Shown here: positions 6,344 to 14,670 of the stretch, piece by piece
How positions within the stretch are numbered: the stretch's first letter is position 1
How the letters are laid out: the number at the start of each line of letters is the position of its first letter
NCBI GenBank assembly: GCA_014729315.1
Contig: WJKD01000149.1
Coordinates: 1 to 17,742, forward strand
Direction: 5' to 3'
Length of the DNA: 17,742 nt
From: Promethearchaeota archaeon
GTDB lineage: Archaea; Asgardarchaeota; Lokiarchaeia; Sigynarchaeales; SOKP01
The notes under the pieces: model-generated
Told to the model about the DNA's origin: nothing
Databases searched by the model: none
Seen by the model: the letters and a program-made list of their open reading frames with translations, nothing else
Program-made: the position numbers and the translations under genes

Positions 6344-7714
6344 TTAATTCGATTTAACTCGCTCCTTTTTCGACATATGTAGTTCCGCCATGTTTTGTTT
6401 AATTTCTTGTACATATTCTTTAGTAAATGGATAAAAATACAAGCAAATCAACGAGAGTGCGATAGCTATACCTGGAAAAACAACCATTAACAATTTAATT
6501 CCCAGAATAATATCCGCTCCTGGATTGGGAGTATATTCTTCCCATCCACTTGATGTAAATACAAACGAAATAGTTATAATTGAAGCAACCATCGCTAATC
6601 TCATAAAGAAAACAGAAGAGCCAATGTAAGTACCTTCGCGCCTTACTCCAGTTTTTAATTCGTCTTCGTCAATAATATCGGCAATCAAAAGCCACACAAA
6701 ATACATCATCCCTCCCCAACCGAACCCTGCAAAGAGTATTATCAAAAGCACAGAGATGTAGGAAGTTACGAATAAAAGTGGAATCGTACAAATTATGTAG
6801 GCAATCATAGCAAAAGCAAAAGCTTTCCTACCACCTATTCTAATATCAAGCTTCATCCATATAGCTATTGTAGCTAATCCAATTAACAACATCAATCCAA
6901 GGAGAATTGAGGTCTCGAAGGGACTCACATGCAAAACATGCTTACAATAGAGAGGAAAAATTGTTCCCACTAATAAAACGAGATACTCGTATAAAAAAAA
7001 CACAATTACATAAAGTATAAATCCACGATTATTGAATGTGTATTTCATTCCTTGTATAAAACTGAAATCGTGTTGGTGATCCAATTGGAATTCTTTACGC
7101 TCTTTTACACCCCATTTTATGGCAATAAAAAGTGTTAACCCGACTATTATACTGGTAACTATTCCGTTTATCAAATATCCCGTAGGTTTTGTTAGATCTT
7201 CAATGAAAATACCTGGAATTAAAAACGAGAGAAGTATTCCAATCATTCCTAACACTTGCTTCATCGTGTTCACTTCCGCACGATCTTCAATTGAAATGTA
7301 TAATTCGGGAAAAACTGTTTCAAACAAATAAACGCACGTATAGAAGGTGTCGAAGCAAATTAAAAGGACTAGGAGGTAAATAAATGTAATAAAGTGGCTA
7401 CCGGTGGGAGGTATCCATAATATTATTTCAATTATACATATAGGGATAGTTCCAATGATAATATAGGGTAATCTACGCCCCCAGCGAGTATGGGTGCGAT
7501 CCGAGAGGTATCCAATTAAAGGATCGTTGATAGAATTCCATATCGTCCATAAGATAAAGGCAAGCATGATATAGATTGTTGGCAACCCGACTGCAACAAA
7601 ATAAAAAGAAAAGACCCAAATATTAAATGCTCCCATGATAAAATATGTTGAAAGGCTCGATAAACTAAAACTCCATTTTTGTACTTTACTAAATTCCATT
7701 TCTTCAGCGTTCAT
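6344..7714 (-). CDS. MFS transporter, GPH family sugar/cation symporter (MelB-like)
   Basis: An integral membrane carrier of the glycoside-pentoside-hexuronide:cation symporter branch of the major facilitator superfamily (MFS_2-like). About twelve hydrophobic segments are visible over 456 residues, with a cytoplasmic loop in the middle (around K-W-G-V-K-E-R-K-E-F). The key family signature is in the first cytoplasmic region: W-N-S-I-N-D-P-L-I-G-Y-L-S-D-R-T (59-74) followed by R-W-G-R-R-L-P-Y. Asp64 corresponds in position to the cation-site acids of MelB. A second diagnostic stretch, D-E-D-E-L-K-T-G-V-R-R-E-G, follows the tenth or so segment. The ATG at 7714 is preceded by a TATA-like tract at 7772-7785 (minus strand). 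The flavoprotein lies 64 bp downstream, so transported substrate and redox enzyme may belong together; the substrate could be a sugar, a glycoside or another organic solute. Confidence 0.9.
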   Translation of the reverse strand: MNAEEMEFSKVQKWSFSLSSLSTYFIMGAFNIWVFSFYFVAVGLPTIYIMLAFILWTIWNSINDPLIGYLSDRTHTRWGRRLPYIIIGTIPICIIEIILWIPPTGSHFITFIYLLVLLICFDTFYTCVYLFETVFPELYISIEDRAEVNTMKQVLGMIGILLSFLIPGIFIEDLTKPTGYLINGIVTSIIVGLTLFIAIKWGVKERKEFQLDHQHDFSFIQGMKYTFNNRGFILYVIVFFLYEYLVLLVGTIFPLYCKHVLHVSPFETSILLGLMLLIGLATIAIWMKLDIRIGGRKAFAFAMIAYIICTIPLLFVTSYISVLLIILFAGFGWGGMMYFVWLLIADIIDEDELKTGVRREGTYIGSSVFFMRLAMVASIITISFVFTSSGWEEYTPNPGADIILGIKLLMVVFPGIAIALSLICLYFYPFTKEYVQEIKQNMAELHMSKKERVKSN

Positions 7715-7896
7715 TATTTTATGCTCATTTAAAGTGTTGCTAAGTTCAAGCTTATTTTCTTAAAATCTTGAATTTATTTATATTCTTAATTAACATAATG
7801 AGTATAAGTTCTATTTAAGATTTCACTTATTACTGAACATACATTTTTGTAATAATCTATTTGAAGTATTTTAAAATAAGAAAGCTTTAAATTGAG

Positions 7897-9438
7897 TTAT
7901 AATATTAACTTTTGTCCGTTATTTAATAATTTAGTGTTAGAAAATGTAGTTTTGAACCACTCGGGATTGTCCGTATGAACGGGAATGATTACATCAGGTT
8001 CAATTTTATCAATGACTTCTATTAAATCATTTTTAGAAGCGTGTCCCGAAGCGTGAAGACCTTTTGTGAATGCCGGTTTTAATTGATTATGGCTCTGTAT
8101 TAGATTAAACCCGTGGATGTCGAATCCGAAATAATCAAGCCAGTTATATAATCTAATAAAATCGAATTCAGATTCCTCCTCGAATGCTTCGCTGGAGGAA
8201 TATACATACGTCCCATATTGAGGTTTAATATCAAGAAGATGTTTGATATCGTATAATGAAAAGCATAGAATGAACTCCTTACTAGCTTTAGCAATTTCAG
8301 TAGGTTTAATAAACTCTAACTCGTCTCGTAAAAAGGCGTATTCCCATTGTTTCTCGTAAGTCCTTTTTTCGTCAAAAACAAGGATATTATCTGTCCTTTT
8401 AATGCTATCTATCTTTTCAAGCGTTTTTAGTAGATAGACTTGTTTCGATGGAACTACAAGGGTTCTATCTACTTCTTGGGCAATTTTATTAAAAATTTCC
8501 ATTCTTTCTAAATTACGAGATGCGAAATCTGCGACAACTAATCCCTTGGAGTGTCTTATAATTTTTAAACAATTTTTAAACACATCATTTTCAGATTCCT
8601 TTAGATCGTCCCTTTTTGCTCTTGTACCTTCTATAATTAAAATTGAGGCATCTTTAGCATTATTAATAAACTTTTTAGTCTTATTTGCTTGTTTTCCATG
8701 AAGTCTAAAGTCTCCCGTATATGCAATTGTCCGTTCACCACTTATGATATACCCCGTTGCTCCATAGATAGAATGATCTACGGGATAAGCTTTAATTTCA
8801 AAATGAGTAGGATTCTTGCTTAAGTCACAAATCTTATCACATTTAATCGAATGGTAGATTCCGTCCTGATTGGGAGCAGAACCAAAGTCAGTTAGTAAAA
8901 AACCTTTTATAGAATCCGATAACTCTTCTGTGCAAATAAGATTTCTACTTTTGAAATTATAATTCCCTCGTTTAGCTTTTATTGTGTAATTTGTTTCGTC
9001 TATTTCTCTTTCTTTAAATAGAGAAACTTCGATGTTTGAAGAAAATTTAGAGCAATCCATTATACCTTTGACAAGAGCCAATGTTGTTTTAGACGCTACG
9101 AGTGGAATGTCCTTCCTTAAAAAACCAATGTTGCCGTAATGGTCCATATGAGCGTGGCTGAGAAGTATTGCTTCAATGTTTAGTTTTGGATAACCCATCA
9201 TGTTGAGGTCGGGCGGAACGATATCCTTTCGATAGATGTTTAGTTTTGGAATTAAATCTAAATGAAATAAATCGTATATTCCACGATTTGATCGATATTT
9301 TAAAAATTCCTGAAAAAATTTGTCGTATGCGTGAAAGTTCATTCCAAAATCAAGAAAAATTCCTCTTTCTTTTTCTTCTAAATATATTTTATTTCCACCG
9401 ATAGTATTTGCACCATCGTAAATGGTAATTGAGGTCAT
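7897..9438 (-). CDS. metallo-beta-lactamase/beta-CASP nuclease, RNase J-like
   Basis: A zinc-dependent hydrolase with the layout of archaeal RNase J, an RNA 5'-to-3' exonuclease/endonuclease. Visible motifs are Asp30 in I-F-L-D-F-G, the zinc motif S-H-A-H-M-D-H (His95, His97, Asp99, His100), His222 in V-D-H-S-I-Y-G-A-T-G-Y, and Asp243 in T-G-D-F-R. Near the C-terminus come the beta-CASP motifs: S-G-H-A-S (His466) and I-P-V-H-T (His488). The N-terminal I-G-G-N-K-I-Y-L-E and the early R-G-I-Y-D-L-F-H segment match a distinct archaeal group with a long insertion before the H-x-H-x-D-H motif. Length is 513 aa, with no extra C-terminal domain. The ATG at 9438 is fixed by an in-frame stop four codons upstream; an A-G-A-G-G-A-G tract lies about 17 nt away, too far for a typical ribosome site. 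Natural substrates are not certain: mRNA decay or a specialised RNA is possible. Confidence 0.9.
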   Translation of the reverse strand: MTSITIYDGANTIGGNKIYLEEKERGIFLDFGMNFHAYDKFFQEFLKYRSNRGIYDLFHLDLIPKLNIYRKDIVPPDLNMMGYPKLNIEAILLSHAHMDHYGNIGFLRKDIPLVASKTTLALVKGIMDCSKFSSNIEVSLFKEREIDETNYTIKAKRGNYNFKSRNLICTEELSDSIKGFLLTDFGSAPNQDGIYHSIKCDKICDLSKNPTHFEIKAYPVDHSIYGATGYIISGERTIAYTGDFRLHGKQANKTKKFINNAKDASILIIEGTRAKRDDLKESENDVFKNCLKIIRHSKGLVVADFASRNLERMEIFNKIAQEVDRTLVVPSKQVYLLKTLEKIDSIKRTDNILVFDEKRTYEKQWEYAFLRDELEFIKPTEIAKASKEFILCFSLYDIKHLLDIKPQYGTYVYSSSEAFEEESEFDFIRLYNWLDYFGFDIHGFNLIQSHNQLKPAFTKGLHASGHASKNDLIEVIDKIEPDVIIPVHTDNPEWFKTTFSNTKLLNNGQKLIL

Positions 9439-9612
9439 GCTTAAAGCGAATTATTCTCCTCTTGATTTTTTTGTTAGTTAAAACATAAATTTGTAGTTTT
9501 AAAGTTTAATTCTTAGCTTGCAAATAAGATCTAAAGTCGAGAATTTTCGATATAATTTTATAGTCTAAATTCCATTATAACGTTAAATATAGAAAACAAA
9601 AGAGAAAAAAAA
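9439..9612. promoter_or_regulatory. divergent promoter region, nuclease (-) and LOR gene (+)
   Basis: A 174-bp AT-rich gap between divergent starts. On the plus strand T-A-T-A-A-T-T-T (9551-9558) and T-T-A-A-A-T-A-T-A (about 9583-9591) are possible TATA boxes for the LOR gene. On the minus strand, A/T tracts around 9485-9505 could serve the nuclease gene. Which of these is used cannot be judged from sequence alone. Confidence 0.3.
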
Positions 9613-10146
9613 ATGTCATTACTAAGTACAAGGGAATTTGTGCTTCAAGAGAAAATCGGTAGTCTGAAAGACAAGGTTTGGATATTAGACACGAATAAAA
9701 ACAAGTTGGGGTATTTCAAGGGAAAGCTTATCAAGATTGGGAATACTTTCAGATTATATGATATGAACGACACCCCGCTTTATACCATCAGCGAAAAGCT
9801 CATCTCAATGCGTTCGGCCTATACTTTTTATAAGGGAGGAGAGAAGGACGACGACAAAATGCTTGGAAAATTGAAACAGAAACTCATTAGCATTAAGCCA
9901 AAATATTGGTTTGAGGATCCCTCAGGCGAGGAAAAGATTTACGAGATGAAGGGAAACATCTTCAAGTTGAAGTACGAAATTAGAAAGAAGGGAAACACGA
10001 TTGCGGAAATTAGCAAGAAATTCTTTAAAAGCTTACTCAAAGATAGCTATGGCGTCAAAATATCTAAAGACGCATCGGACGAGGACGCTATGATCGTCTT
10101 AGGCATCGTGATAATGCTCCACCACGAGAAGGAAGAAAACAATTAA
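9613..10146 (+). CDS. LURP-one-related (LOR)/Tubby-like beta-barrel protein
   Basis: The 177-residue sequence has the pattern of the LOR/YxjI fold: twelve short beta strands around one C-terminal hydrophobic helix. Signs are the opening L-L-S-T-R-E-F-V-L-Q-E-K, alternating strands with small turns (T-N-K-N-K-L-G-Y-F), the near-terminal D-S-Y-G-V-K-I (144-150), and then a helix ending I-V-I-M-L-H-H-E (165-172), the most conserved part of the family. LOR proteins are structural relatives of Tubby and scramblases; some bind lipids, and most archaeal ones have no tested role. No signal peptide or membrane anchor is seen. Codon use differs from most neighbours: lysine is AAG 17 times and AAA 13 times, and many codons end in G or C. 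This suggests high expression or a different origin. The start ATG follows a purine-only leader (A-G-A-G-A-A-A...). The promoter is shared with the divergent nuclease gap. Confidence 0.85.
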   Translation: MSLLSTREFVLQEKIGSLKDKVWILDTNKNKLGYFKGKLIKIGNTFRLYDMNDTPLYTISEKLISMRSAYTFYKGGEKDDDKMLGKLKQKLISIKPKYWFEDPSGEEKIYEMKGNIFKLKYEIRKKGNTIAEISKKFFKSLLKDSYGVKISKDASDEDAMIVLGIVIMLHHEKEENN

Positions 10147-10175
10147 ATAAATATGATTAAAATCTCTGAAATACA

Positions 10176-10232
10176 TTTTTAGAATGAGCTATATATTCTT
10201 ATTTTTATTATATTTACTTTCTTATTTTATTA
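10176..10232 (+). terminator. T-rich tract downstream of the LOR gene
   Basis: Starting about 30 bp after the LOR stop codon the plus strand has clustered T runs (A-C-A-T-T-T-T-T, C-T-T-A-T-T-T-T-T-A-T-T, C-T-T-A-T-T-T-T-A-T-T). This fits archaeal factor-independent termination. A 21-codon hydrophobic frame across it (10184-10249) is most simply a by-product of the T-rich composition. Confidence 0.4.
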
Positions 10233-10349
10233 CTCTTCATCGAAATTAATCTTAGATAATACGACGATATTACTTTCATACATTAAGCTATTTTTATATG
10301 TGTGTAATATTGAGATATAGCTAATTGCACTTCAAACGGTTTTAAAATT

Positions 10350-10793
10350 TTGTTTAGTCAAAATATTCTTGAGCAGAGTCCAGTATCCGATCAATTCTCA
10401 GAGATGATTTGCGAATTTCGTTCGGAGAACAAATTAAATCTAAACAATCAGCCCAGAGAGCAGTACGTTTTTTCTATTTTGGATCTTATTTTAAAAGATC
10501 GTTTGTCCTCTCACCTTATAAAGGAAATGTCAATCATATTAACAAAATTTCTTGAATGTGAGAACAAGCATTTCTATCGAGATAAGGTCATCAATGAGTT
10601 AAAACTCTTCCTGAGGAATATTTTTCATAATGACATTAATAAATATCTCTCAGTCGTGAAGAAAATTCAATTTCTGGGTAAAAACCTCGATTTTGACAAT
10701 TTCCAATTGAAAAACGACTTTTTTCGAATTGAAAGGTTTTTTCTAACCTTAATTTTGAGAAAATATACCGATAATCTGATAAAGAGGCGCTAA
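10350..10793 (+). CDS. hypothetical helical protein, TTG start, weakly supported
   Basis: I do not recognise a family. The 147-residue translation is mostly helical, rich in F, L, I, N and K, with repeated L-x-x-I/L-L spacing (F-S-I-L-D-L-I-L-K-D; I-E-R-F-F-L-T-L-I-L-R-K-Y). It has no signal peptide and no clear transmembrane segment. No ATG lies near the 5' end: the frame opens with TTG at 10350, and the first internal ATG is at residue 19. No Shine-Dalgarno sequence precedes either. In its favour are the length in AT-rich DNA, where stops are frequent, and the soluble amphipathic composition. Right after the stop a 17-codon frame begins with TAA-ATG (10794-10847). The gene lies between the LOR gene and the convergent ABC operon. 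It could be a small orphan protein or the remnant of a larger one. Confidence 0.5.
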   Translation: MFSQNILEQSPVSDQFSEMICEFRSENKLNLNNQPREQYVFSILDLILKDRLSSHLIKEMSIILTKFLECENKHFYRDKVINELKLFLRNIFHNDINKYLSVVKKIQFLGKNLDFDNFQLKNDFFRIERFFLTLILRKYTDNLIKRR

Positions 10794-10849
10794 ATGGACT
10801 TTATCCAAAAGAAAATCGATAATCATAGTATCGAGCTTGAGAAATAAAC

Positions 10850-10890
10850 AAAGTAGAAAATATAATAAGAATACATTAGTTAATGTGTTA
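10850..10890 (-). terminator. terminator at the end of the ABC operon
   Basis: Immediately after the last permease stop codon, the minus strand has an inverted repeat, A-C-A-T-T-A / T-A-A-T-G-T at 10873-10878 and 10881-10886. It can be extended outward by a G-T wobble and an A-T pair. It is followed by a T-rich run (A-T-T-C-T-T-A-T-T-A-T-A-T-T-T-T-C). The shape resembles an intrinsic terminator, though the stem is A/T-rich. Confidence 0.45.
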
Positions 10891-11742
10891 TTATTTAATT
10901 TCTCTGATTCTTAGGAAAAAGCCCCCGGTTACAAACACAATTAAAGCGAAGAAAAACGAATACCATATCGCAGAGGTAAAAGTCACTTCTTGGGGCGTTC
11001 TAAAATTGACATGATCTGAGAGTATTTCGTTTGCTATCTCGTGAAGATTCGGTTTCGGGATATATGGGTTTTTATCTAAAAAGAACAATCCTACAAAAAT
11101 CAGATCGAAAAGAGCCAATAATAAACCTAAAATAAGCCCTCGATTTCCAATCATACCAACTAATAAAAATAAGCCCGAATAAATTAGTGTAGCGGGAATC
11201 AATAGTATCATTATCCATCCAAATATTTCTATATTACTCAAGAGACCTGTAAACGGTCCGTTTTTAGCGTAAGCGAAGAAGAATAGGAAGTGGACAAAAT
11301 ATATCACCACATTCACTAAATAAACGGAAATATTGACGACAATCCAGCGTGATACCCAATATACCTCGCGCTTTATTGGTCGGACGAGATACATGTCCAG
11401 AGTATGGTCAGAAATCTCGTCTGCGCTTATTGGGAGGCTTATTAATAAACATCCAAAAACAAAAATATGGGGAAATAAGATATCAAAAAAGATGTCGATA
11501 AATTCTTCGTCTGGATGTTTGAAATTAATGTTTATCCCATCCTCAAAATAGAAGATAAGCAAATCTAAAAACGCTAGTGCTAAATATATTAACCATTTTT
11601 TACTATATAATATTACTCTGAATCCAATTTTAATGCTCGTGGTTAATTTGAGCGTTTGATTCACGCAAATATCTTTCAAATCACGATTATTGATGACGTT
11701 TAATATGTAATCAATTGAATTGATCTTTTCTTGTTTTTCCAT
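10891..11742 (-). CDS. ABC-2 type transporter permease, second module
   Basis: The membrane half of an ABC exporter. The 283-residue protein has a cytoplasmic N-terminus of about 48 residues and then about six hydrophobic segments (roughly 49-67, 88-108, 133-158, 172-196, 202-222, 258-277). Between segments 2 and 3 lies I-S-A-D-E-I-S-D-H-T-L-D-M-Y-L-V-R-P (106-122), the cytoplasmic motif seen in ABC-2/NosY-like permeases before the elbow to the ATPase. An exposed loop of about 35 residues precedes the last segment. ATG at 11742 has a very good ribosome site, G-A-G-G-T, 9 nt ahead (11756-11752), placed in the 18-bp gap after the ATPase gene. It is the last gene of the operon and should pair with the ATPase just upstream. 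The transported substrate (lipid, peptide, drug or other) cannot be told. Confidence 0.88.
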   Translation of the reverse strand: MEKQEKINSIDYILNVINNRDLKDICVNQTLKLTTSIKIGFRVILYSKKWLIYLALAFLDLLIFYFEDGININFKHPDEEFIDIFFDILFPHIFVFGCLLISLPISADEISDHTLDMYLVRPIKREVYWVSRWIVVNISVYLVNVVIYFVHFLFFFAYAKNGPFTGLLSNIEIFGWIMILLIPATLIYSGLFLLVGMIGNRGLILGLLLALFDLIFVGLFFLDKNPYIPKPNLHEIANEILSDHVNFRTPQEVTFTSAIWYSFFFALIVFVTGGFFLRIREIK

Positions 11743-11760
11743 AATTTTATTACCTCATGT

Positions 11761-12723
11761 TTATCCAATTGTTAACGATTTATATAAACTCTGAAGACCC
11801 TCGTCTGTTGCTTTAATTTCCTTTATAAAAAGTTCGTTCTCAACTACTAGTTTCGTCATTAAATCGTAAAACTCTCTCGGATTGTTAGTAAGAATAATGA
11901 GTTGATTTTCGTTAGAACGCACATCCTTCTGAAACTTAATCTGGGAAACCACATTTTCGTTAGCATTTTCGATAAGGAGGGAGGATAGTTTTTTGGTATT
12001 CTTTGTAGTAATTTGTATTGAATGAGGTTGATCCTCTATCATCTCCCGAATTCGAATTGGAGAGCCTTGAGCGATGGTTCTTCCTTTATATAATAATATA
12101 AACTTTTCGGCAATTTTATCCATCTCAAATAGGATGTGGGAAGAAATAAAAAAAGTAGTATTGAAGTTTTCAGCGTATTTTTGAAATAACTCGAACATAG
12201 TTCTTCTCACCACAGGGTCTAATCCGTTGAAAGGTTCGTCGGCAATTACAAGCGCCGGTTTATGTATCAAGGCTTGACCAATCTTTATCCTCTGTTTCAT
12301 GCCCTTACTGAATTGCACTATTCGTTTGTTAGCTACTTCAGAAAGTCCAATTTCTTCTAAAACTGCCTCTGCCCTATCCAAAGCTTCTATTTTCGATAAA
12401 TGAAATTGTCCCATTAAACTCAAATATTCTCGGGCTTTGATCCATTTTGGAAAAATATCCTTTTCTGGAACATATCCAATTAGTTCTTTAACCTTTGAAT
12501 TATAATATGGGTTTTTCCCGAAAAGTTCAACTCTCCCTTTTTGAGGCTTTATTAATCCTAATATCATCTTTATTGCTGTCGTTTTACCCGCACCATTAGG
12601 ACCAATAAATCCTGTTATTCTCCCTTTTTCTACTGAAAAGCTTGCGTCGCTAACTGCAACAACTTCGCCATAGGCTTTAGTGACATTATCTAATTTAGCT
12701 ATAATATTGAAATTTTTCAACAA
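11761..12723 (-). CDS. ABC transporter ATPase, second module
   Basis: The ATP-hydrolysing subunit of an ABC-2 exporter (COG1131/CcmA type). Walker A is G-P-N-G-A-G-K-T-T (41-49), the Q-loop region lies around Y-V-P-E (84-87), and the signature is F-S-K-G-M (138-142), a variant of L-S-G-G-Q common in this group. Walker B is A-L-V-I-A-D-E-P (157-164) with catalytic Glu163, and the switch histidine is His196 in S-S-H. A C-terminal part of about 110 residues (about 210-320) follows the nucleotide-binding core, as in many exporters of this class. The start is one of two consecutive TTG codons at 12723/12720. G-G-T-G-A-T sits directly against them, unusually close for a ribosome site, so the true start may be a few codons downstream; the conserved part begins by residue 10. 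The gap to the upstream permease is 8 nt. Confidence 0.92.
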   Translation of the reverse strand: MLKNFNIIAKLDNVTKAYGEVVAVSDASFSVEKGRITGFIGPNGAGKTTAIKMILGLIKPQKGRVELFGKNPYYNSKVKELIGYVPEKDIFPKWIKAREYLSLMGQFHLSKIEALDRAEAVLEEIGLSEVANKRIVQFSKGMKQRIKIGQALIHKPALVIADEPFNGLDPVVRRTMFELFQKYAENFNTTFFISSHILFEMDKIAEKFILLYKGRTIAQGSPIRIREMIEDQPHSIQITTKNTKKLSSLLIENANENVVSQIKFQKDVRSNENQLIILTNNPREFYDLMTKLVVENELFIKEIKATDEGLQSLYKSLTIG

Positions 12724-12731
12724 ATCACCCG

Positions 12732-13715
12732 TTATAGCTCCTCTGTTGTCATTCTTTTGATTCTAATGGCTAAATAGGTTGAAAAAATTAATATCAATAT
12801 GATTGCTTGAAGGTAAATATGCCAATATTCTAAACCACTTCCATTATTTAAGTCTAGTTCCTTAATTTCATCGAAAGACACGAATATTCCTAAATTTAAA
12901 TCTCCTAGGCATACATACGCTAATAAAGTTAAAAAATTTGAAGGTGAAATTAATAAGAGAAACTCGTTATCAATATCGTTCAAGGCAATAATAGCTCCAA
13001 TAATAGATCCAAATAAAAATGTCATAAAAAAGATTAAACTGGCGTAAGATCTTTTTTCTACGGAAATTGATAAAGAGAGAATGAATAATCCTAAAATCAA
13101 GGAAGTTAACAAACAGTAGAACACTATGCCCCCATAAAAATTCAAATATTTAAGGTGATCCTCCTCTGCGGCTTGTACGAATAAGATGCTCATAGCAAGA
13201 AGAGGACCCATTAAAAAGAGATTGATATATAAGATTATACCCATTATCTTTCCCGCAATGTATTCTTTCTTTTGTAATCGGGACAAATAAATTTCGATTA
13301 CTTTTCCAAATTTATCGTCGGCAAAGTAGGCAGATCCCGCAATTCCAAATGCGGCAATGAGCAATATACCTAAATTCATTGAAAAATTAAGCGATTCTTC
13401 TTCAGTACTGGGAAGAATAAAGTTATCCCCCCAACTAAGGTAGCTTGCTATAAATCCGTTTAACATCGCTCGCATTAATTCTTTGTCAACAATTGAAGCA
13501 GCAACGGAAGCAATACCAACAATACCTGCAAAGTTTAATACTAAAATGATAATAATTAAGATTTTTCCAAATCTACTTCTCTTCCACGTAGATACGAGCT
13601 CAAAGCGTATTAAGTGAAGAACTCGCATCCATCTTGGTTCCAAACTACCTTCAAATTTACGATAACTAAATTTTTGAAGGTAATCGGTAGAATTATTATT
13701 CTCACGTTTATCCAT
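12732..13715 (-). CDS. ABC-2 type transporter permease, first module
   Basis: A membrane subunit partner of the ATPase it overlaps. After about 50 cytoplasmic residues come six to seven hydrophobic segments (about 51-75, 113-131, 157-180, 194-217, 225-246, 253-270, 300-318). The cytoplasmic connector A-D-D-K-F-G-K-V-I-E-I-Y-L-S-R-L (132-147) corresponds to the ABC-2 motif before the third segment. Sequence similarity to the other permease of this operon is low by eye, so they are distinct subunits and not a recent duplication. ATG at 13715 overlaps the ATPase gene by 8 nt and has G-A-G-G-T-G-G-T just upstream, a strong ribosome site inside the preceding gene. The first 25 or so residues are polar, with N-rich sequence. 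The substrate is unknown. Confidence 0.88.
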   Translation of the reverse strand: MDKRENNNSTDYLQKFSYRKFEGSLEPRWMRVLHLIRFELVSTWKRSRFGKILIIIILVLNFAGIVGIASVAASIVDKELMRAMLNGFIASYLSWGDNFILPSTEEESLNFSMNLGILLIAAFGIAGSAYFADDKFGKVIEIYLSRLQKKEYIAGKIMGIILYINLFLMGPLLAMSILFVQAAEEDHLKYLNFYGGIVFYCLLTSLILGLFILSLSISVEKRSYASLIFFMTFLFGSIIGAIIALNDIDNEFLLLISPSNFLTLLAYVCLGDLNLGIFVSFDEIKELDLNNGSGLEYWHIYLQAIILILIFSTYLAIRIKRMTTEEL

Positions 13716-14667
13716 TTATTACCACCTCATCTTTATAATTTTTTATCGTAGCAAGAAACACATCTTCTAATGATTGATGATACGCAGTTAGCATTCTTAT
13801 ATTCATTCCCGCATCTCGAGCTATCTGGAATAATCTTAAATAGGCATTTTCGTTTTTACGATCGATAATTACATTGATTGTTTCTGCGATTTTTGTTATT
13901 TCAAAATCGTTTTTCTCTAATATTTTTGCGAATTCGCGATAGTCCCCGCTTACCCGCAACTGTAAGTTTATCGTTTCGCCTTTTTGCTTAAGAATTTTGC
14001 TTAATTCTCCTTGAATTATTGTTTTACCATGATTTAAAACCACGACATTATCAGCAGTTCTTTCGACATCCGGAAGTAGATGAGTTGAGATGATAATATT
14101 CTTGCCATGCTTTTTTCCTAAATCAACAATTAAATCTAACATTTGATCGTGAGATTTTGGGTCGCATCCAGCTGTTGGTTCGTCTAATATTAATAAAAGT
14201 GGGTCATGGACCAATGCTGTGGCAAGTTTAACTTTTTGCATCATTCCTTGGGAAAATGTATTCATATCTCTATATCGAGCTTCTTCTAGTCCAACGTAAT
14301 GGAGCGTATCAAAAGCTCTCTGTTTTGCTGAGCTATGAGAAAGGCCTGCCATGGTGGCCATATGAGTTACGTAGCGCATTGCTGTAGTATTGAGCATTTT
14401 TGTATCGACTTCGGGCTGATAGCCAATTTTATCTTTTACTGCTAAAATATCTTCAGGAAGCGTATAATCTAAGAACTGAATACATCCTCCTTGAAACGGA
14501 TGAATTCCTAGTAAGGCTCTTATGAATGTGGTTTTACCTGCTCCGTTTGGTCCCAATAATCCGGTTACTCCTTTCGGAATAACACACGAGAAATTATCTA
14601 AAGCGATAAAAGTTCCGTAAGTTTTTACGACATTGCGAGCAGTGATAATATTGTCTTTAACTTGCAT
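13708..14667 (-). CDS. ABC transporter ATPase, first module
   Basis: The ATPase of an ABC-2 exporter. Walker A is G-P-N-G-A-G-K-T-T (39-47), signature F-S-Q-G-M (138-142), Walker B L-L-L-I-L-D-E-P (157-164) with Glu163, D-loop A-G-C-D, and His196 in S-T-H. The D-loop reads A-G-C-D-P in place of the frequent N-G-L-D-P. A C-terminal extension (about 225-319) closes with S-L-E-D-V-F-L-A, the ending common to this subfamily. ATG at 14667 follows the stop codon of the 33-codon micro-ORF by 3 nt. The nearest A-G-G-A-G lies about 20 nt upstream inside that ORF, so its translation may depend on coupling. Together with the next three genes it makes a double ATPase/permease set. Such sets can build one hetero-complex or two separate exporters. 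Confidence 0.92.
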   Translation of the reverse strand: MQVKDNIITARNVVKTYGTFIALDNFSCVIPKGVTGLLGPNGAGKTTFIRALLGIHPFQGGCIQFLDYTLPEDILAVKDKIGYQPEVDTKMLNTTAMRYVTHMATMAGLSHSSAKQRAFDTLHYVGLEEARYRDMNTFSQGMMQKVKLATALVHDPLLLILDEPTAGCDPKSHDQMLDLIVDLGKKHGKNIIISTHLLPDVERTADNVVVLNHGKTIIQGELSKILKQKGETINLQLRVSGDYREFAKILEKNDFEITKIAETINVIIDRKNENAYLRLFQIARDAGMNIRMLTAYHQSLEDVFLATIKNYKDEVVING

Positions 14668-14670
14668 TTT

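Noticed and set aside
10184..10249. 21-codon hydrophobic frame after the LOR gene
   Set aside because: It lies wholly inside a T-rich terminator-like tract, where runs of T automatically read as F and L; no promoter or ribosome site.
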